Of a stretch of 64,000 nucleotides of DNA, positions 50,645-58,915 are shown one piece after another. The DNA comes from Xiheimicrobium sp033763395. GTDB taxonomy: Bacteria > Myxococcota > Myxococcia > Myxococcales > Myxococcaceae. How positions within the stretch are numbered: the first letter of the stretch is position 1; every line of letters begins with the position of its first letter. The notes under the pieces are model-generated. The model did no database searches. It worked only from the letters and a program-made list of their open reading frames with translations, and was not told the origin of the DNA. The position numbers and the translations under genes were made by a program. The stretch covers positions 14,544-78,543 of the forward strand of contig JANRKQ010000111.1 in assembly GCA_033763395.1 (NCBI GenBank), in the 5' to 3' direction.

Positions 50645-51046
50645 ATGGCGGTGTCGCGGCTGATGATCTTCGTGTCGAGCGGCGGCTACGAGGCCGCGTG
50701 GCAAGCGACGTCGTTGGGCCTGACGGCCGCGGCGATGGGTGACGACGTCGTGTACGTATTCGCGTTCGACGCCCTGCGGGCCCTGAGCCGGGGCTCCTTC
50801 GGGAAGCCGCTGACCGAGCGCGAGTCCGCCGCGGCCACGCGGGGGACCGGCCTTGGCGCCCCAGTGCCAGCGAGCATGCTCACCGACGCACGCCAGCTCG
50901 GCGCGAAGGCCATCGCGTGTGACACGACCGTCAAGCTGTGCGGGCTCGACCCGGCCGACCTGCTGAAGAAGAGGGTGCTCGACGAAATGACGGGCCTGCC
51001 CGACATCTGGAAGCTGACGACGTCGGCCCGGCTGCTGTCGTTCTGA
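50645..51046 (+). CDS. DsrE/DsrF-like family protein
   Basis: A 133-residue protein with a single alpha/beta fold like DsrE/F. LMIFVSSGGYEAAWQATSLGL is the N-terminal segment, and two cysteines lie in GAKAIACDTTVKLCGLD. DsrE-family proteins move sulfur or bind sulfane-like groups. The start is ATG 50645. Its stop at 51046 directly abuts the stop of the convergent VWA gene, leaving no terminator between them. Confidence 0.78.
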   Translation: MAVSRLMIFVSSGGYEAAWQATSLGLTAAAMGDDVVYVFAFDALRALSRGSFGKPLTERESAAATRGTGLGAPVPASMLTDARQLGAKAIACDTTVKLCGLDPADLLKKRVLDEMTGLPDIWKLTTSARLLSF

Positions 51047-52282
51047 TCAGAGCGTGTTGACGATTCGGAACTCGACGTTGAGCGGGTCTGCGGTGGTCGA
51101 CGCCTTGACGCGGTCGCAGAGCGCGCCGGTGAACTGAACGCTGCCTTGCTGGGTCAGCGTCCACGTGGCGGGCCCGGACGGCGTCGTGGTTCCGTTGATG
51201 ATGACGGCGAGGAAGCGCTCGCTCACGGGCCGGTCCGCGAGCGTGTAGATGCACGGGTCGACGTCACCGATCGCGTTCTGGATGTCGAGGAGCGCCTGGG
51301 AGAGCTCGTTCGCGCTGCGCGCCGCATAGAACTGCTTCTGGCACGTGTTGTTCATGGCCGGCGTCGTGCTCGAGCAGCGGTTCGACGTGCCGGTCGCGTC
51401 TCCGCACTCGGCGTTCGTTCCATTCGGACAGCGCCGCGCGAACCCACCCTCGGCGGCCATGGCATTGAGCACATCGAGGGCTTCCGGGCTGGCGAAGTCG
51501 GCGCCGAACCCGACGACGATGGTGCGGATGTTGCGCGACTTGAGGGCTCTGACCGAGCTGACGACCCCGTCCTTGTCGAGGAACCCGGCGCGGCAGTACT
51601 GCCCGATGCAGTTGGACGCCCCCATGGGGTTCGTCCCGAGGGTGCAGAGGTTCTGCGTCGGAGGCGGCATCGAGCTGCAGCCGAGCGGGTTGGCAGAGTT
51701 GCAGTTCGGCAGGCCGTCGGTGAGGAGGAGCACGAAGTCTTCGCGGTTGTCCCGATCATCCAGCAGGCCGGCGTACCCGCCTAGGAACGAGAGCGACCCC
51801 GCGGTGGGCGTACCGCCCGCGACCGGAATGCTGTTGCCCATGGCCTGAATGCGCCCCGAGACGCGCGTCGCGTTCATGACGAGCGGCATGGTGTCCATGT
51901 CGTTCGCCGCGGGGGGCGGGAGCTCGACGTCAATCTCCGCCGTGGGCCGACAGCCGGCCGGCGAGAAGTTCGCGTCCTCCCTCGGGAAGAACGCCAGGCC
52001 CATGCGAGCGACGCTCGCCGACGTCGACAGGAAGTTCCCCATCGCCATCTTCAGCTCGCTCACGCGCGTCGCACACCCGCCGCCCATGCACCCGGGCATG
52101 ATGGTGTTGTTCATCGAGCCCGACTTGTCGACGAGGATCATCAGGTTCGGCTTGAGCCGGCGCGCCACCACCTTGGTGGACTGCGTCGTCTGGGTGATCG
52201 CGATCGGCTGCACCGGCTCGAAGTCGTACGTCTGACACGCAGCGGCGAGGGCGAGCACGGCGAAGGAGAGCAGGCGCTTCAT
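51047..52282 (-). CDS. von Willebrand A-domain lipoprotein (first of two)
   Basis: A 411-residue lipoprotein (AAAC, C16) followed by QTYDFEPVQP and a VWA domain with MIDAS D51xS53xS55 (DKSGSM) and LLLTDGLPN. VWA domains with MIDAS bind metal and protein ligands. Several Cys pairs inside and after the VWA fold suggest disulfides in an exported domain. Residues about 330-410 form a beta-type tail. The second VWA lipoprotein lies 60 bases upstream on the same strand with the same CQTYD start, so these are paralogues in one transcription unit. Confidence 0.85.
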   Translation of the reverse strand: MKRLLSFAVLALAAACQTYDFEPVQPIAITQTTQSTKVVARRLKPNLMILVDKSGSMNNTIMPGCMGGGCATRVSELKMAMGNFLSTSASVARMGLAFFPREDANFSPAGCRPTAEIDVELPPPAANDMDTMPLVMNATRVSGRIQAMGNSIPVAGGTPTAGSLSFLGGYAGLLDDRDNREDFVLLLTDGLPNCNSANPLGCSSMPPPTQNLCTLGTNPMGASNCIGQYCRAGFLDKDGVVSSVRALKSRNIRTIVVGFGADFASPEALDVLNAMAAEGGFARRCPNGTNAECGDATGTSNRCSSTTPAMNNTCQKQFYAARSANELSQALLDIQNAIGDVDPCIYTLADRPVSERFLAVIINGTTTPSGPATWTLTQQGSVQFTGALCDRVKASTTADPLNVEFRIVNTL

Positions 52283-52342
52283 CGAATGACCTCGTTCAAG
52301 ACACGACAAGACGGCACAGCGTGACCCAGGCAGCGCCCACGC

Positions 52343-53449
52343 TCAAGGAGAACTCGCGACCTGCACCGAGAGCGTGGCGCCAAGGTTCGCGCTGCAGAAC
52401 GCGCTGCTCAGCGTGAGCAACCGCCCGCTGACGGTCCAGGTGCTCGCGCTCTGGGGCACGACGGCTCCGTTCACCCGAACCGAGACCGTCGCGCTCGAGA
52501 TCGGAGGCGCGGGCAGGTCGAACGCACACTGCCTGCCAAGCCCCATGAGGATGCGGTTCAGCGTGGCCTCGAGCTCGGCCCGGTTCGACGCCTGGAGCGC
52601 GGGGCCAAAACCGCCGGCCGCGGCCATGCGCGAGAGCACGGCCTGCGCATCGGCCTGATTCGTATCGGCGCCGAACCCGACGACGATCGTCTTGACCCCC
52701 AGTCGTTCCAGCGCCTCGACCTGCGCCACCGTCGCGTCGGCATCGAGGCACCCGCGCCGACGAATCTCGAGGCCGGAGCAATCGCCCGAGCCCGACTGAC
52801 AGCGGCACGCCAGCGCGTTGGTCTCGTAGTCATTCGGGTTCGACGCGTTGCAGTTGGGGAGCCCGTCGGTGAGCAGCACCACGTAGTCATGGCGGAAGTC
52901 CCGTCGGTCGGTGAGCGAGGTCTGCGTCGCGAGGAAGGCGAGGGTGGCGCCGGTGGGCGTGCCGCCACCGGGCGTCAGGCGCTGGACCTCGGCGGTGACC
53001 TGCGTCGCAGCGGTGAGGTTGGCCTGCGACGCAACGTCGTCGTCATCGCGGCTCGGCGCTGGCAACGGCACCCGCACCGCTGTCGGAGCGCGGCACGAGG
53101 CCTCGGCCCCGATCTCACTCGTCTCTTCGGGAAACACCGTGAGGCCCAGGCGCACCCGGGAGGAAGCGAGCTGGGTGAAGGTCGTCACCGCCTGCCGCAG
53201 ATCGCTCATGCGCGTCGGGCACGAGGCCGGGCAGATCCCCGAGCCGCAGTCCCGGCACGTCGCGTCGTTCGAGGTGGTTCGACCCATCGAGCCCGACCGA
53301 TCGACCGCGAGCATCAGGTTGGGCTTGAGGGTCGCTTCGACGACAATGTCCTTGGGCGAGACGACGATCACCTCTGGCGCCACCGGCAGGAGATCGTACG
53401 TCTGACAGCCGACGAGCAGCTTCACCGCGAGCAGCGAGATCCGGTTCAT
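52343..53449 (-). CDS. von Willebrand A-domain lipoprotein (second, paralogue)
   Basis: A 368-residue lipoprotein (VGC, C15) with QTYDLLPVAP and a VWA domain with MIDAS D50xS52xS54 (DRSGSM) and LLTDGLPN. A Cys cluster CRDCGSGICPASC follows the MIDAS, unlike its paralogue. The C-terminal 80 residues are a beta-type domain similar in layout to that of the first VWA protein. It is the upstream member of the pair; the 205 bases before its start, up to the divergent ATP-grasp gene, must hold its promoter, which I could not identify. Confidence 0.85.
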   Translation of the reverse strand: MNRISLLAVKLLVGCQTYDLLPVAPEVIVVSPKDIVVEATLKPNLMLAVDRSGSMGRTTSNDATCRDCGSGICPASCPTRMSDLRQAVTTFTQLASSRVRLGLTVFPEETSEIGAEASCRAPTAVRVPLPAPSRDDDDVASQANLTAATQVTAEVQRLTPGGGTPTGATLAFLATQTSLTDRRDFRHDYVVLLTDGLPNCNASNPNDYETNALACRCQSGSGDCSGLEIRRRGCLDADATVAQVEALERLGVKTIVVGFGADTNQADAQAVLSRMAAAGGFGPALQASNRAELEATLNRILMGLGRQCAFDLPAPPISSATVSVRVNGAVVPQSASTWTVSGRLLTLSSAFCSANLGATLSVQVASSP

Positions 53450-53654
53450 GGGGGCTCCCAGCGAGACCGACGACGCGAACTGTGGACGCCCTCGACCTCG
53501 CGGCGCAAGTCCTACACGCGTCCGAAGTTCAGTGAATCCCGCTGGTTCGTCCGTGCTCCAGTGTCAGGGGTGCTGACGTTTCCGGGCGAGGGGCTGCGGG
53601 ACGGCTCGAATTCACGGCTCGCGGTCCCGTCGCAGCCGTGCAAGGACGCGCGCC

Positions 53655-54545
53655 ATGCGGGTGGTGGTGTTGTCACGAACGGGCAAGGTGCCGTCGACGA
53701 GGCGGCTGGTCGAGGCGGCGCGTGCCCGGGGCCACCACGTCCGGGTGATCGATCCTGCGTCGCTCCAGCTCCAGCTTGGCCCGTCGCGGGGCCGGCTCGT
53801 GCGCGCCTGGAAGCGCCTGAAGACCCCCGATCTCGTGATTCCACGCTTCGCGCCGGCCGCCGCGCCCTTCGCGCTGCCGATGGTGGAGCAGTTCGCCGCG
53901 CAGGGCGCTGTCGTGCTCAACACCGAGCGGGCCATCGCCGTGAGCCGCCACCCGATCCGCTGCTTGATGCAGCTCTCGAGCGACGGCGTTCCGGTTCCGC
54001 GCACGGTGTTGGCGCGCGACGCGCGGGCGCTGAAGGGCCTGGTGCCGCGCGTCGGCGGGTTGCCGGTGCTGGTCAAGCTCGTCGAGGTGTCCGAGGCGCC
54101 GCGGGTGATGCTGTGCGAGTCGATGCAGACGCTCGAGTCGGCGGTCGAGGCCGTCGTCGGTCTCGGCCATGACGTGTTGATGCAGGAGTCGATGCGCGTG
54201 GGCCAGCGCGACATCCGGCTGCTCGTCGTCGGTGGGCGGGTGATCGGCGCGGTCGAGCAGATCCTCAAGCCCGGTCGCGCAGGTCGAAACCTGAGCCCCC
54301 CCGAGCGCCTCGAGCCGGTCACCCCGAGAGACTCGACGATCGCGCTCGCGCGCAAGGCCGCCGGCCGCTGTGGCCTCGAGGTCTGCGCCGTCGACGTGCG
54401 CGAGGGCACCCGCGCCGTCGTCACCGCGGTGCACGCCGCGCCGAACCTGCTGGACTTCGAGCCGCTTGATGTCGCCACCCCCATCATCGTCCACGGCGAG
54501 CAGCTCGTGGCCGAGCAGACAGTTCAACGCCGCCAGGGAACGTGA
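53655..54545 (+). CDS. RimK-like ATP-grasp ligase
   Basis: A 296-residue ATP-grasp enzyme. The N-terminal part resembles RimK's pre-grasp domain (VVVLSRTGKVPSTRRLVEAARARGH); the central lid carries LPVLVKLVEVSEAPRVMLC; and metal-binding acidic and Asn residues are seen in GLEVCAVDVREG and VHAAPNLLDFE. RimK family members add amino acids such as glutamate to proteins or small molecules. The substrate is unknown here. A small exported protein gene starts 13 bases downstream. Confidence 0.88.
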   Translation: MRVVVLSRTGKVPSTRRLVEAARARGHHVRVIDPASLQLQLGPSRGRLVRAWKRLKTPDLVIPRFAPAAAPFALPMVEQFAAQGAVVLNTERAIAVSRHPIRCLMQLSSDGVPVPRTVLARDARALKGLVPRVGGLPVLVKLVEVSEAPRVMLCESMQTLESAVEAVVGLGHDVLMQESMRVGQRDIRLLVVGGRVIGAVEQILKPGRAGRNLSPPERLEPVTPRDSTIALARKAAGRCGLEVCAVDVREGTRAVVTAVHAAPNLLDFEPLDVATPIIVHGEQLVAEQTVQRRQGT

Positions 54546-54558
54546 AAGAAGGCCCGCC

Positions 54559-54987
54559 ATGCGCAAGATGATCCTGTTGATGTCGTTGTGGTCGTTCGTC
54601 GCCCTCGCCGGGGAGCCCGACGTGGCCTCGCTCTACGAGGTGAAGACCGACGGTACCTCGACCGAGGTGAAGGGCGGCGACAAGGGCAAGGTGGTGATCT
54701 CGATCGTCGCTAAGAACGGCGCGCACGTGTCCGACGAGGCCCCGCTGCGCATCGAGCTGTCGAGCAAGGACGCGAAGCTCGAGAAGGAGAAGCTCACGCT
54801 CGCCGACTCGCTGGTGAAGAAGGCGGCCGGCTCGAGCGAGTACCCAGACCCTCGCTTCGAGGTGGCCTTCACGGCGCCCGCGTCGGGCAAGGCGAACGTC
54901 GACGCGAAGATGACGTTCTTCATCTGCACCGAGAAGGTGTGCGCGCGTCAGACGAAGACCCTGTCGTTCCCGGTGGCCGTCCGTTGA
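54559..54987 (+). CDS. Small exported protein, DsbD N-terminal-like
   Basis: A 142-residue protein with signal peptide (WSFVALA cleaved before GEPDV). The mature part is beta-rich, and the ending FFICTEKVCARQTKTLSF resembles the N-terminal domain of DsbD-type thiol-disulfide proteins, where a Cys pair sits in a similar loop. The CTEKVC pair may be redox active. No membrane domain follows, so it is at most a stand-alone DsbD-alpha-like domain. Its stop overlaps the TTG start of rlmB. Confidence 0.65.
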   Translation: MRKMILLMSLWSFVALAGEPDVASLYEVKTDGTSTEVKGGDKGKVVISIVAKNGAHVSDEAPLRIELSSKDAKLEKEKLTLADSLVKKAAGSSEYPDPRFEVAFTAPASGKANVDAKMTFFICTEKVCARQTKTLSFPVAVR

Positions 54988-56117
54988 GCCGCTTCACGCG
55001 TGGAGGCGGGAAGGGTGGCAGCCGGTTCGGTGGCAAGGGCAAGGGCCCGCGCGGCGCCGGGCGATCGTTCGACCGAGCTGATCGCCGCCCGCCGCGCGAT
55101 CGGAACGATCGGCGCGCCGACCCCGATCGTGGACGGCGAGGGGAACGGCCCGCGCGCGACGAGGCCCCGCGCTTCGAGCGAAGGGACGGCCCGCCCCGGC
55201 GAGACGCTCCCTCGCGACGAGACGGGCCGCCGCACCGCGAGGCGCCTGCTCGACGAGACGGGCCGCCGCGGCATGAGGCTCCGCCGAGGCGAGAGCTGCC
55301 GCCCCGACGCGACACAGACTCGTCGAAGTTCCTCACCGCCGACGGCGCTGACGGCCCCCGCAGCTATGGCGACGAGCGCTTCGTCTACGGCGTGAACCCG
55401 GTACTCGAGCTGCTGCGCGCCCGGCCCAAGCAGGTCGATCGCATCAGCATGCAGCAGAAGGGCCTGAAGGAGTCGGTCGCCGGAGAGATCTTCTCTCGCG
55501 CCCGGGAGCACGGCATTCGCGTCGACACGCTCGAGCGCGATCGCCTCGACGCGATGGCCCCGCGCGCGGCCCACCAGGGCGTCGTCGCCGAGGTCCGCCA
55601 GTTCGACTACGCCACGCTGGAAGAGCTCCTCGAGGCGCCGAAGCAGCACGGCCGCCCGGGGCTCGTCATCGTCCTCGACGGCATTCAGGATCCGATGAAC
55701 CTGGGCGCGATCATCCGCTCGGCGCACGCGTTCGGCGCCGACGGCGTGGTGATCGCGAAGGATCGCGCCGCGGCGGTGACAGGCGTGGTGGCGAAGGCCT
55801 CGGCCGGCGCGACGGCCCACACGAAGATCGCCCGCGTCACCAACCTCTCCCGGGCGCTCGAGACGCTGAAGGCGGCCGGCTATTGGTCGGTCGCGGCCGA
55901 GCCTTCTGGCGAGAAGACCCTCTGGGACGCGGCGCTCGACGGGCCCCTCGCGGTCGTCGTCGGCGCCGAAGGGGCGGGGGTGCGCAAGGGCATGCTCGAG
56001 CATTGCGACTTCCTCGTCCGCATTCCCATGGCGGGGCAGGTCGCCTCGCTCAACGCCTCGGTCTCGGCCGCCGTGCTGCTCGCCGAGGTCGCTCGCCGCC
56101 GGGCTTTGAAGGCCTGA
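54984..56117 (+). CDS. rlmB: 23S rRNA 2'-O-methyltransferase RlmB with disordered Arg-rich N-terminus
   Basis: A 377-residue SpoU-family methyltransferase; RlmB methylates G2251 of 23S rRNA. The catalytic C-terminal part (from about 135) has the family motifs YGVNPVLELLRARP, IVLDGIQDPMNLGAIIRSA and VVVGAEGAGVRKGMLEHCDFL, with the knot ending PMAGQVASLNASVSAAVLL. The first 120 residues are unlike the family: Arg/Asp/Pro-rich low complexity with repeats of RRDGPPRREAP type, probably an RNA-binding disordered tail. The TTG at 54984 overlaps the previous stop; longer frames exist upstream. Confidence 0.88.
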   Translation: MSRFTRGGGKGGSRFGGKGKGPRGAGRSFDRADRRPPRDRNDRRADPDRGRRGERPARDEAPRFERRDGPPRRDAPSRRDGPPHREAPARRDGPPRHEAPPRRELPPRRDTDSSKFLTADGADGPRSYGDERFVYGVNPVLELLRARPKQVDRISMQQKGLKESVAGEIFSRAREHGIRVDTLERDRLDAMAPRAAHQGVVAEVRQFDYATLEELLEAPKQHGRPGLVIVLDGIQDPMNLGAIIRSAHAFGADGVVIAKDRAAAVTGVVAKASAGATAHTKIARVTNLSRALETLKAAGYWSVAAEPSGEKTLWDAALDGPLAVVVGAEGAGVRKGMLEHCDFLVRIPMAGQVASLNASVSAAVLLAEVARRRALKA

Positions 56118-56152
56118 CCGTCAGCCGCTGCCGGCCCGCCCGTCTTCAGCGC

Positions 56153-56179
56153 TTGACTTGGCCGTTCCCCCATGAATAA
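56153..56179 (+). promoter_or_regulatory. Predicted promoter of the tRNA-tuf operon
   Basis: TTGACT (56153-56158) is followed by GAATAA (56174-56179) after 15 bases, short of the usual 17; the -10 is approximate. It lies just before the rlmB terminator-like hairpin and about 60 bases before tRNA-Thr(TGT). If it is used, the hairpin would be read at the very start of the transcript. Confidence 0.4.
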
Positions 56180-56183
56180 GGAG

Positions 56184-56215
56184 CGCCGCCCTCGTGACCG
56201 GGGCGGCGGGTTTTT
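56184..56215 (+). terminator. Intrinsic terminator after rlmB
   Basis: An 8-bp GC-only stem (56184-56191 with 56201-56208) and 9-base loop are followed by GG and TTTTT (56211-56215). It lies 67 bases after the rlmB stop and 20 bases before the first tRNA of the tuf operon. Confidence 0.75.
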
Positions 56216-56235
56216 CAGAGAAGTTCTGAAGCCTT

Positions 56236-56308
56236 GCCGGTGTAGCTCAGCTGGTAGAGCACCTGATTTGTAATCAGTAGGTCGCGGGTTCGAATCCCGC
56301 CGCCGGCC
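56236..56308 (+). tRNA. tRNA-Thr(TGT)
   Basis: A 73-base cloverleaf: acceptor GCCGGTG pairs with CGCCGGC, anticodon loop TTTGTAA with anticodon TGT, T-arm GCGGG-TTCGAAT-CCCGC. The discriminator is C and CCA is not encoded. First of four tRNAs before tuf, equivalent to E. coli thrU. Confidence 0.95.
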
Positions 56309-56345
56309 AGATGGGCAAACAAGTGAATAGCAGCACCCTTCGAGC

Positions 56346-56429
56346 GGAGGGGTAGCCAAGCGGCCAACGGCAACAGACTGTAAATCTGTCGGTCCTCGAC
56401 CTTCGGTGGTTCGAATCCACCCCCCTCCA
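56346..56429 (+). tRNA. tRNA-Tyr(GTA)
   Basis: An 84-base class II tRNA with a long variable arm. Acceptor GGAGGGG pairs with CCCCTCC, anticodon loop CTGTAAA with anticodon GTA, T-arm GGTGG-TTCGAAT-CCACC. CCA is not encoded. Equivalent to E. coli tyrU. Confidence 0.95.
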
Positions 56430-56463
56430 CACCAGCTCTCGTGATGCAGGAGTTCTTTCCTCT

Positions 56464-56536
56464 GCGGGGATAGCTCAGCTGGTAGAGCGTCAGCCTTCCA
56501 AGCTGAATGTCGCGGGTTCGAATCCCGTTCCCCGCT
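56464..56536 (+). tRNA. tRNA-Gly(TCC)
   Basis: A 73-base cloverleaf: acceptor GCGGGGA pairs with TCCCCGC, anticodon loop CTTCCAA with anticodon TCC, T-arm GCGGG-TTCGAAT-CCCGT. The discriminator is T and CCA is not encoded. Equivalent to E. coli glyT. Confidence 0.95.
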
Positions 56537-56588
56537 CTCGAAGAACCGGTCGCCGATGAGGTGGCCGCGCGGTACGCAGGCGCAGTTT

Positions 56589-56630
56589 CTGGTTCGCAGC
56601 AACTGGTTCGAAGCAGCTGGTTCGAAGCAG
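56589..56630 (+). repeat. Three tandem 14-bp repeats in the tRNA-Gly/tRNA-Thr spacer
   Basis: CTGGTTCGCAGCAA is followed by two identical copies of CTGGTTCGAAGCAG. The unit contains GGTTCGAA, the core of a tRNA T-arm, so the array may have arisen from the neighbouring tRNA. The array lies entirely between mature tRNAs. Confidence 0.85.
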
Positions 56631-56655
56631 CAGTCGCAGCAGCAACGAAGGCAGT

Positions 56656-56731
56656 GCCCAGATAGCTCAGTTGGTAGAGCACATCCTTGGTAAGGATGAG
56701 GTCACCGGTTCAATCCCGGTTCTGGGCTCCA
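56656..56731 (+). tRNA. tRNA-Thr(GGT)
   Basis: A 73-base cloverleaf: acceptor GCCCAGA pairs with TCTGGGC, anticodon loop CTTGGTA with anticodon GGT. The discriminator T is followed by an encoded CCA (56729-56731). Last tRNA before tuf, equivalent to E. coli thrT. Confidence 0.95.
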
Positions 56732-56807
56732 TTTCGCAGCATCTTGCAGTCCGTCGCAGCCCGATAAGCCCCCAAACACGCGGGTTCAAACACACAAGGA
56801 AGGCACC

Positions 56808-57998
56808 ATGTCGAAGGAGAAGTTCGAGAGAAACAAGCCGCACGTCAACATCGGCACCATCGGGCACGTCGACCACGGCAAGACGACCCTGACCGCGGCC
56901 ATCACGAAGGTCCTCGCCAAGACCGGCGGCGCCACGTTCCTGGCGTACGATCAAATCGACAAGGCCCCCGAGGAGCGCGCCCGCGGCATCACGATCTCGA
57001 CCGCGCACGTCGAGTACCAGACGACGAACCGTCACTACGCGCACGTCGACTGCCCCGGCCACGCCGACTACGTGAAGAACATGATCACGGGCGCCGCGCA
57101 GATGGACGGCGCGATCCTCGTGGTCTCGGCCGCCGACGGCCCAATGCCGCAGACGCGTGAGCACATCCTCCTGGCCCGCCAGGTCGGTGTTCCCTACATC
57201 GTCGTGTTCCTCAACAAGGTCGACATGCTCGACGACCCCGAGCTCCGCGAGCTCGTCGAGGTCGAGGTGCGCGACCTGCTGAAGAAGTACGACTTCCCTG
57301 GCGACAAGACGCCGATCATCCCCGGCTCGGCCCTCAAGGCCCTCGAGGGTGATCCGTCGGACATCGGCGAGAAGTCGATCCTCAAGCTGATGGAGGCGGT
57401 CGACACCTACATCCCGACCCCGCAGCGCGCGACCGACAAGCCCTTCCTCATGACGGTCGAAGACGTGTTCTCGATCGAAGGCCGCGGCACCGTGGCCACG
57501 GGCCGCGTCGAGCGTGGCATCGTGAAGGTGGGCGATGAAGTCGAGGTCGTCGGCATTCGCCCGACCGCCAAGACGGTCGTCACCGGCGTCGAGATGTTCA
57601 AGAAGCTGCTCGACGAGGGCCGCGCCGGCGACAACATCGGCGCGCTCGTTCGTGGCCTCAAGCGCGAAGAGATCGAGCGTGGCCAGGTGCTCGCCAAGCC
57701 CGGCTCGGTGAACCCGCACACGAAGTTCAAGGCCCAGGTGTACGTCCTCACGAAGGAAGAGGGCGGCCGCCACACGCCGTTCTTCAAGGGCTACCGCCCG
57801 CAGTTCTACTTCCGCACCACCGACGTGACCGGCTCGGTCAAGCTCCCCGACAACGTGGAGATGGTGATGCCGGGCGACAACATCGCCATCGAGGTCGAGC
57901 TGATCACGCCCGTCGCGATGGAGAAGGAGCTCCGCTTCGCCATCCGTGAGGGTGGCCGCACGGTCGGCTCCGGCGTCGTCGCCGAAGTGATCGCGTAA
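56808..57998 (+). CDS. tuf: Elongation factor Tu
   Basis: A 396-residue EF-Tu, full length. GTP-binding motifs are GHVDHGKTT (G1), DCPGHADY (G3) and NKVD (G4), with the three-domain sequence intact through GRTVGSGVVAEV. It delivers aminoacyl-tRNA to the ribosome. ATG is preceded by AAGGA at a normal distance. The four upstream tRNAs and the downstream rpmG, tRNA-Trp and secE order match the tufB operon of E. coli. Only one tuf copy is in the window. Confidence 0.98.
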   Translation: MSKEKFERNKPHVNIGTIGHVDHGKTTLTAAITKVLAKTGGATFLAYDQIDKAPEERARGITISTAHVEYQTTNRHYAHVDCPGHADYVKNMITGAAQMDGAILVVSAADGPMPQTREHILLARQVGVPYIVVFLNKVDMLDDPELRELVEVEVRDLLKKYDFPGDKTPIIPGSALKALEGDPSDIGEKSILKLMEAVDTYIPTPQRATDKPFLMTVEDVFSIEGRGTVATGRVERGIVKVGDEVEVVGIRPTAKTVVTGVEMFKKLLDEGRAGDNIGALVRGLKREEIERGQVLAKPGSVNPHTKFKAQVYVLTKEEGGRHTPFFKGYRPQFYFRTTDVTGSVKLPDNVEMVMPGDNIAIEVELITPVAMEKELRFAIREGGRTVGSGVVAEVIA

Positions 57999-58049
57999 TC
58001 ATTCCGAGCGTTTCGGCGGGTGCGCAACCAGCGCACACCGCTTGACATG

Positions 58050-58080
58050 AAGGGGAGGCTCTGTCAGAGGGCCTTCCCTT
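58050..58080 (+). terminator. Hairpin downstream of tuf
   Basis: A 10-bp stem (58050-58059 with 58071-58080, one G-U pair) with an 11-base loop. No T-run follows, so it may be a processing or partial-termination element between tuf and rpmG rather than a full stop. Confidence 0.5.
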
Positions 58081-58122
58081 CTGTCGTCTGAGGTCCTCAG
58101 TTTCCAGCAGGAGTTTCAAGTC

Positions 58123-58290
58123 ATGCCCAAGGGCAACCGCAGCCTGATCTCGCTCGAGTGCACGGTGTGCAAAGAGCGCAACTACACCACGACCAAGAAC
58201 CGCCGGAAGCAGCAGGACAAGCTCGAGTTGAGCAAGTTCTGCGCGCGGTGCCGCAAGCACACGGCCCACAAAGAAGGCAAGGTCGGCTGA
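58123..58290 (+). CDS. rpmG: Ribosomal protein L33 (Zn-ribbon form)
   Basis: A 55-residue L33. CTVC (13-16) and CARC (40-43) form the four-Cys Zn ribbon of the zinc-containing C+ form. It joins the 50S subunit near the E site. The start ATG lies after a GGAG ribosome site. It is the first protein gene after tuf; tRNA-Trp starts 16 bases after its stop. Confidence 0.93.
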   Translation: MPKGNRSLISLECTVCKERNYTTTKNRRKQQDKLELSKFCARCRKHTAHKEGKVG

Positions 58291-58306
58291 CGCTTTTCGT
58301 CTTCGT

Positions 58307-58382
58307 ACGCCAGTAGCTCCAACGGTAGAGCAGCGGTCTCCAAAACCGCGTGTTGGGGGTTCGAATCCCTCCTGGCGTGCCA
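58307..58382 (+). tRNA. tRNA-Trp(CCA)
   Basis: A 73-base cloverleaf: acceptor ACGCCAG pairs with CTGGCGT, anticodon loop CTCCAAA with anticodon CCA. The discriminator G is followed by an encoded CCA (58380-58382). Its synthetase gene is trpS at 33280. Confidence 0.95.
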
Positions 58383-58474
58383 ACTTTTCCTCGGGGCCGA
58401 TCGGCGGTTTCGTCGGTCGGCCTTGAAGGCTTTCATCGAGACGGAGCTGCTTGAGGGCCCGTCGGAAGGTGCGC

Positions 58475-58915
58475 ATGGCGTCTGAAGCCTCGGAACAAGC
58501 GAACCGCGCTGAAGTCGACCCGAAGCGGTTCGTGGTCATCTCGTACCTGCTGCTCGGGCTGGTGCTCGCGTTCTTCCTCGCGAACATCTTGTCGCGGGTC
58601 TTCGTCGAGCTGGGTGTCGGCCAGAACCCGCTCATCGCTGGCATCACGCAGTCGACGCCGCCGTTTCTGCTGGGTTTCGCCCTCGCCATCGGCACCGGCA
58701 TCTACTGCTGGGTGAACCCGCGCATTCACGGGCTCTCGCTCGAGGTCGCGACCGAACTCAAGCGCGTGACCTGGCCCTCGTGGGAAGAGACCCGGGTGTC
58801 GACCTTCGCCGTGGTGGTGGCCTCGCTGGTCGCCGCGGTCGTGCTTTCGGCCATCGACGCGCTCAGCCTGCGCCTGATGGTCGATTGGCTGCCGTGGATC
58901 TGGGAGAAGCTGTGA
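58475..58915 (+). CDS. secE: Preprotein translocase subunit SecE
   Basis: A 146-residue SecE, larger than the single-helix form: three hydrophobic segments at about 25-50, 65-85 and 112-132, with the conserved LKRVTWPSWEET just before the last. SecE stabilises SecY in the translocon. The extra N-terminal helices resemble the three-helix SecE of E. coli. ATG 58475 was chosen after a GGAAG ribosome site; a longer frame starts eight codons earlier. nusG begins at the overlapping TGATG. Confidence 0.93.
   Translation: MASEASEQANRAEVDPKRFVVISYLLLGLVLAFFLANILSRVFVELGVGQNPLIAGITQSTPPFLLGFALAIGTGIYCWVNPRIHGLSLEVATELKRVTWPSWEETRVSTFAVVVASLVAAVVLSAIDALSLRLMVDWLPWIWEKL

Noticed and set aside
55880..56682. 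Minus-strand open frames over the tRNA cluster with repeated GIRTRD-like peptides
   Set aside because: These peptides are the antisense reading of tRNA T-arms, so the apparent repeat is due to tRNA genes.
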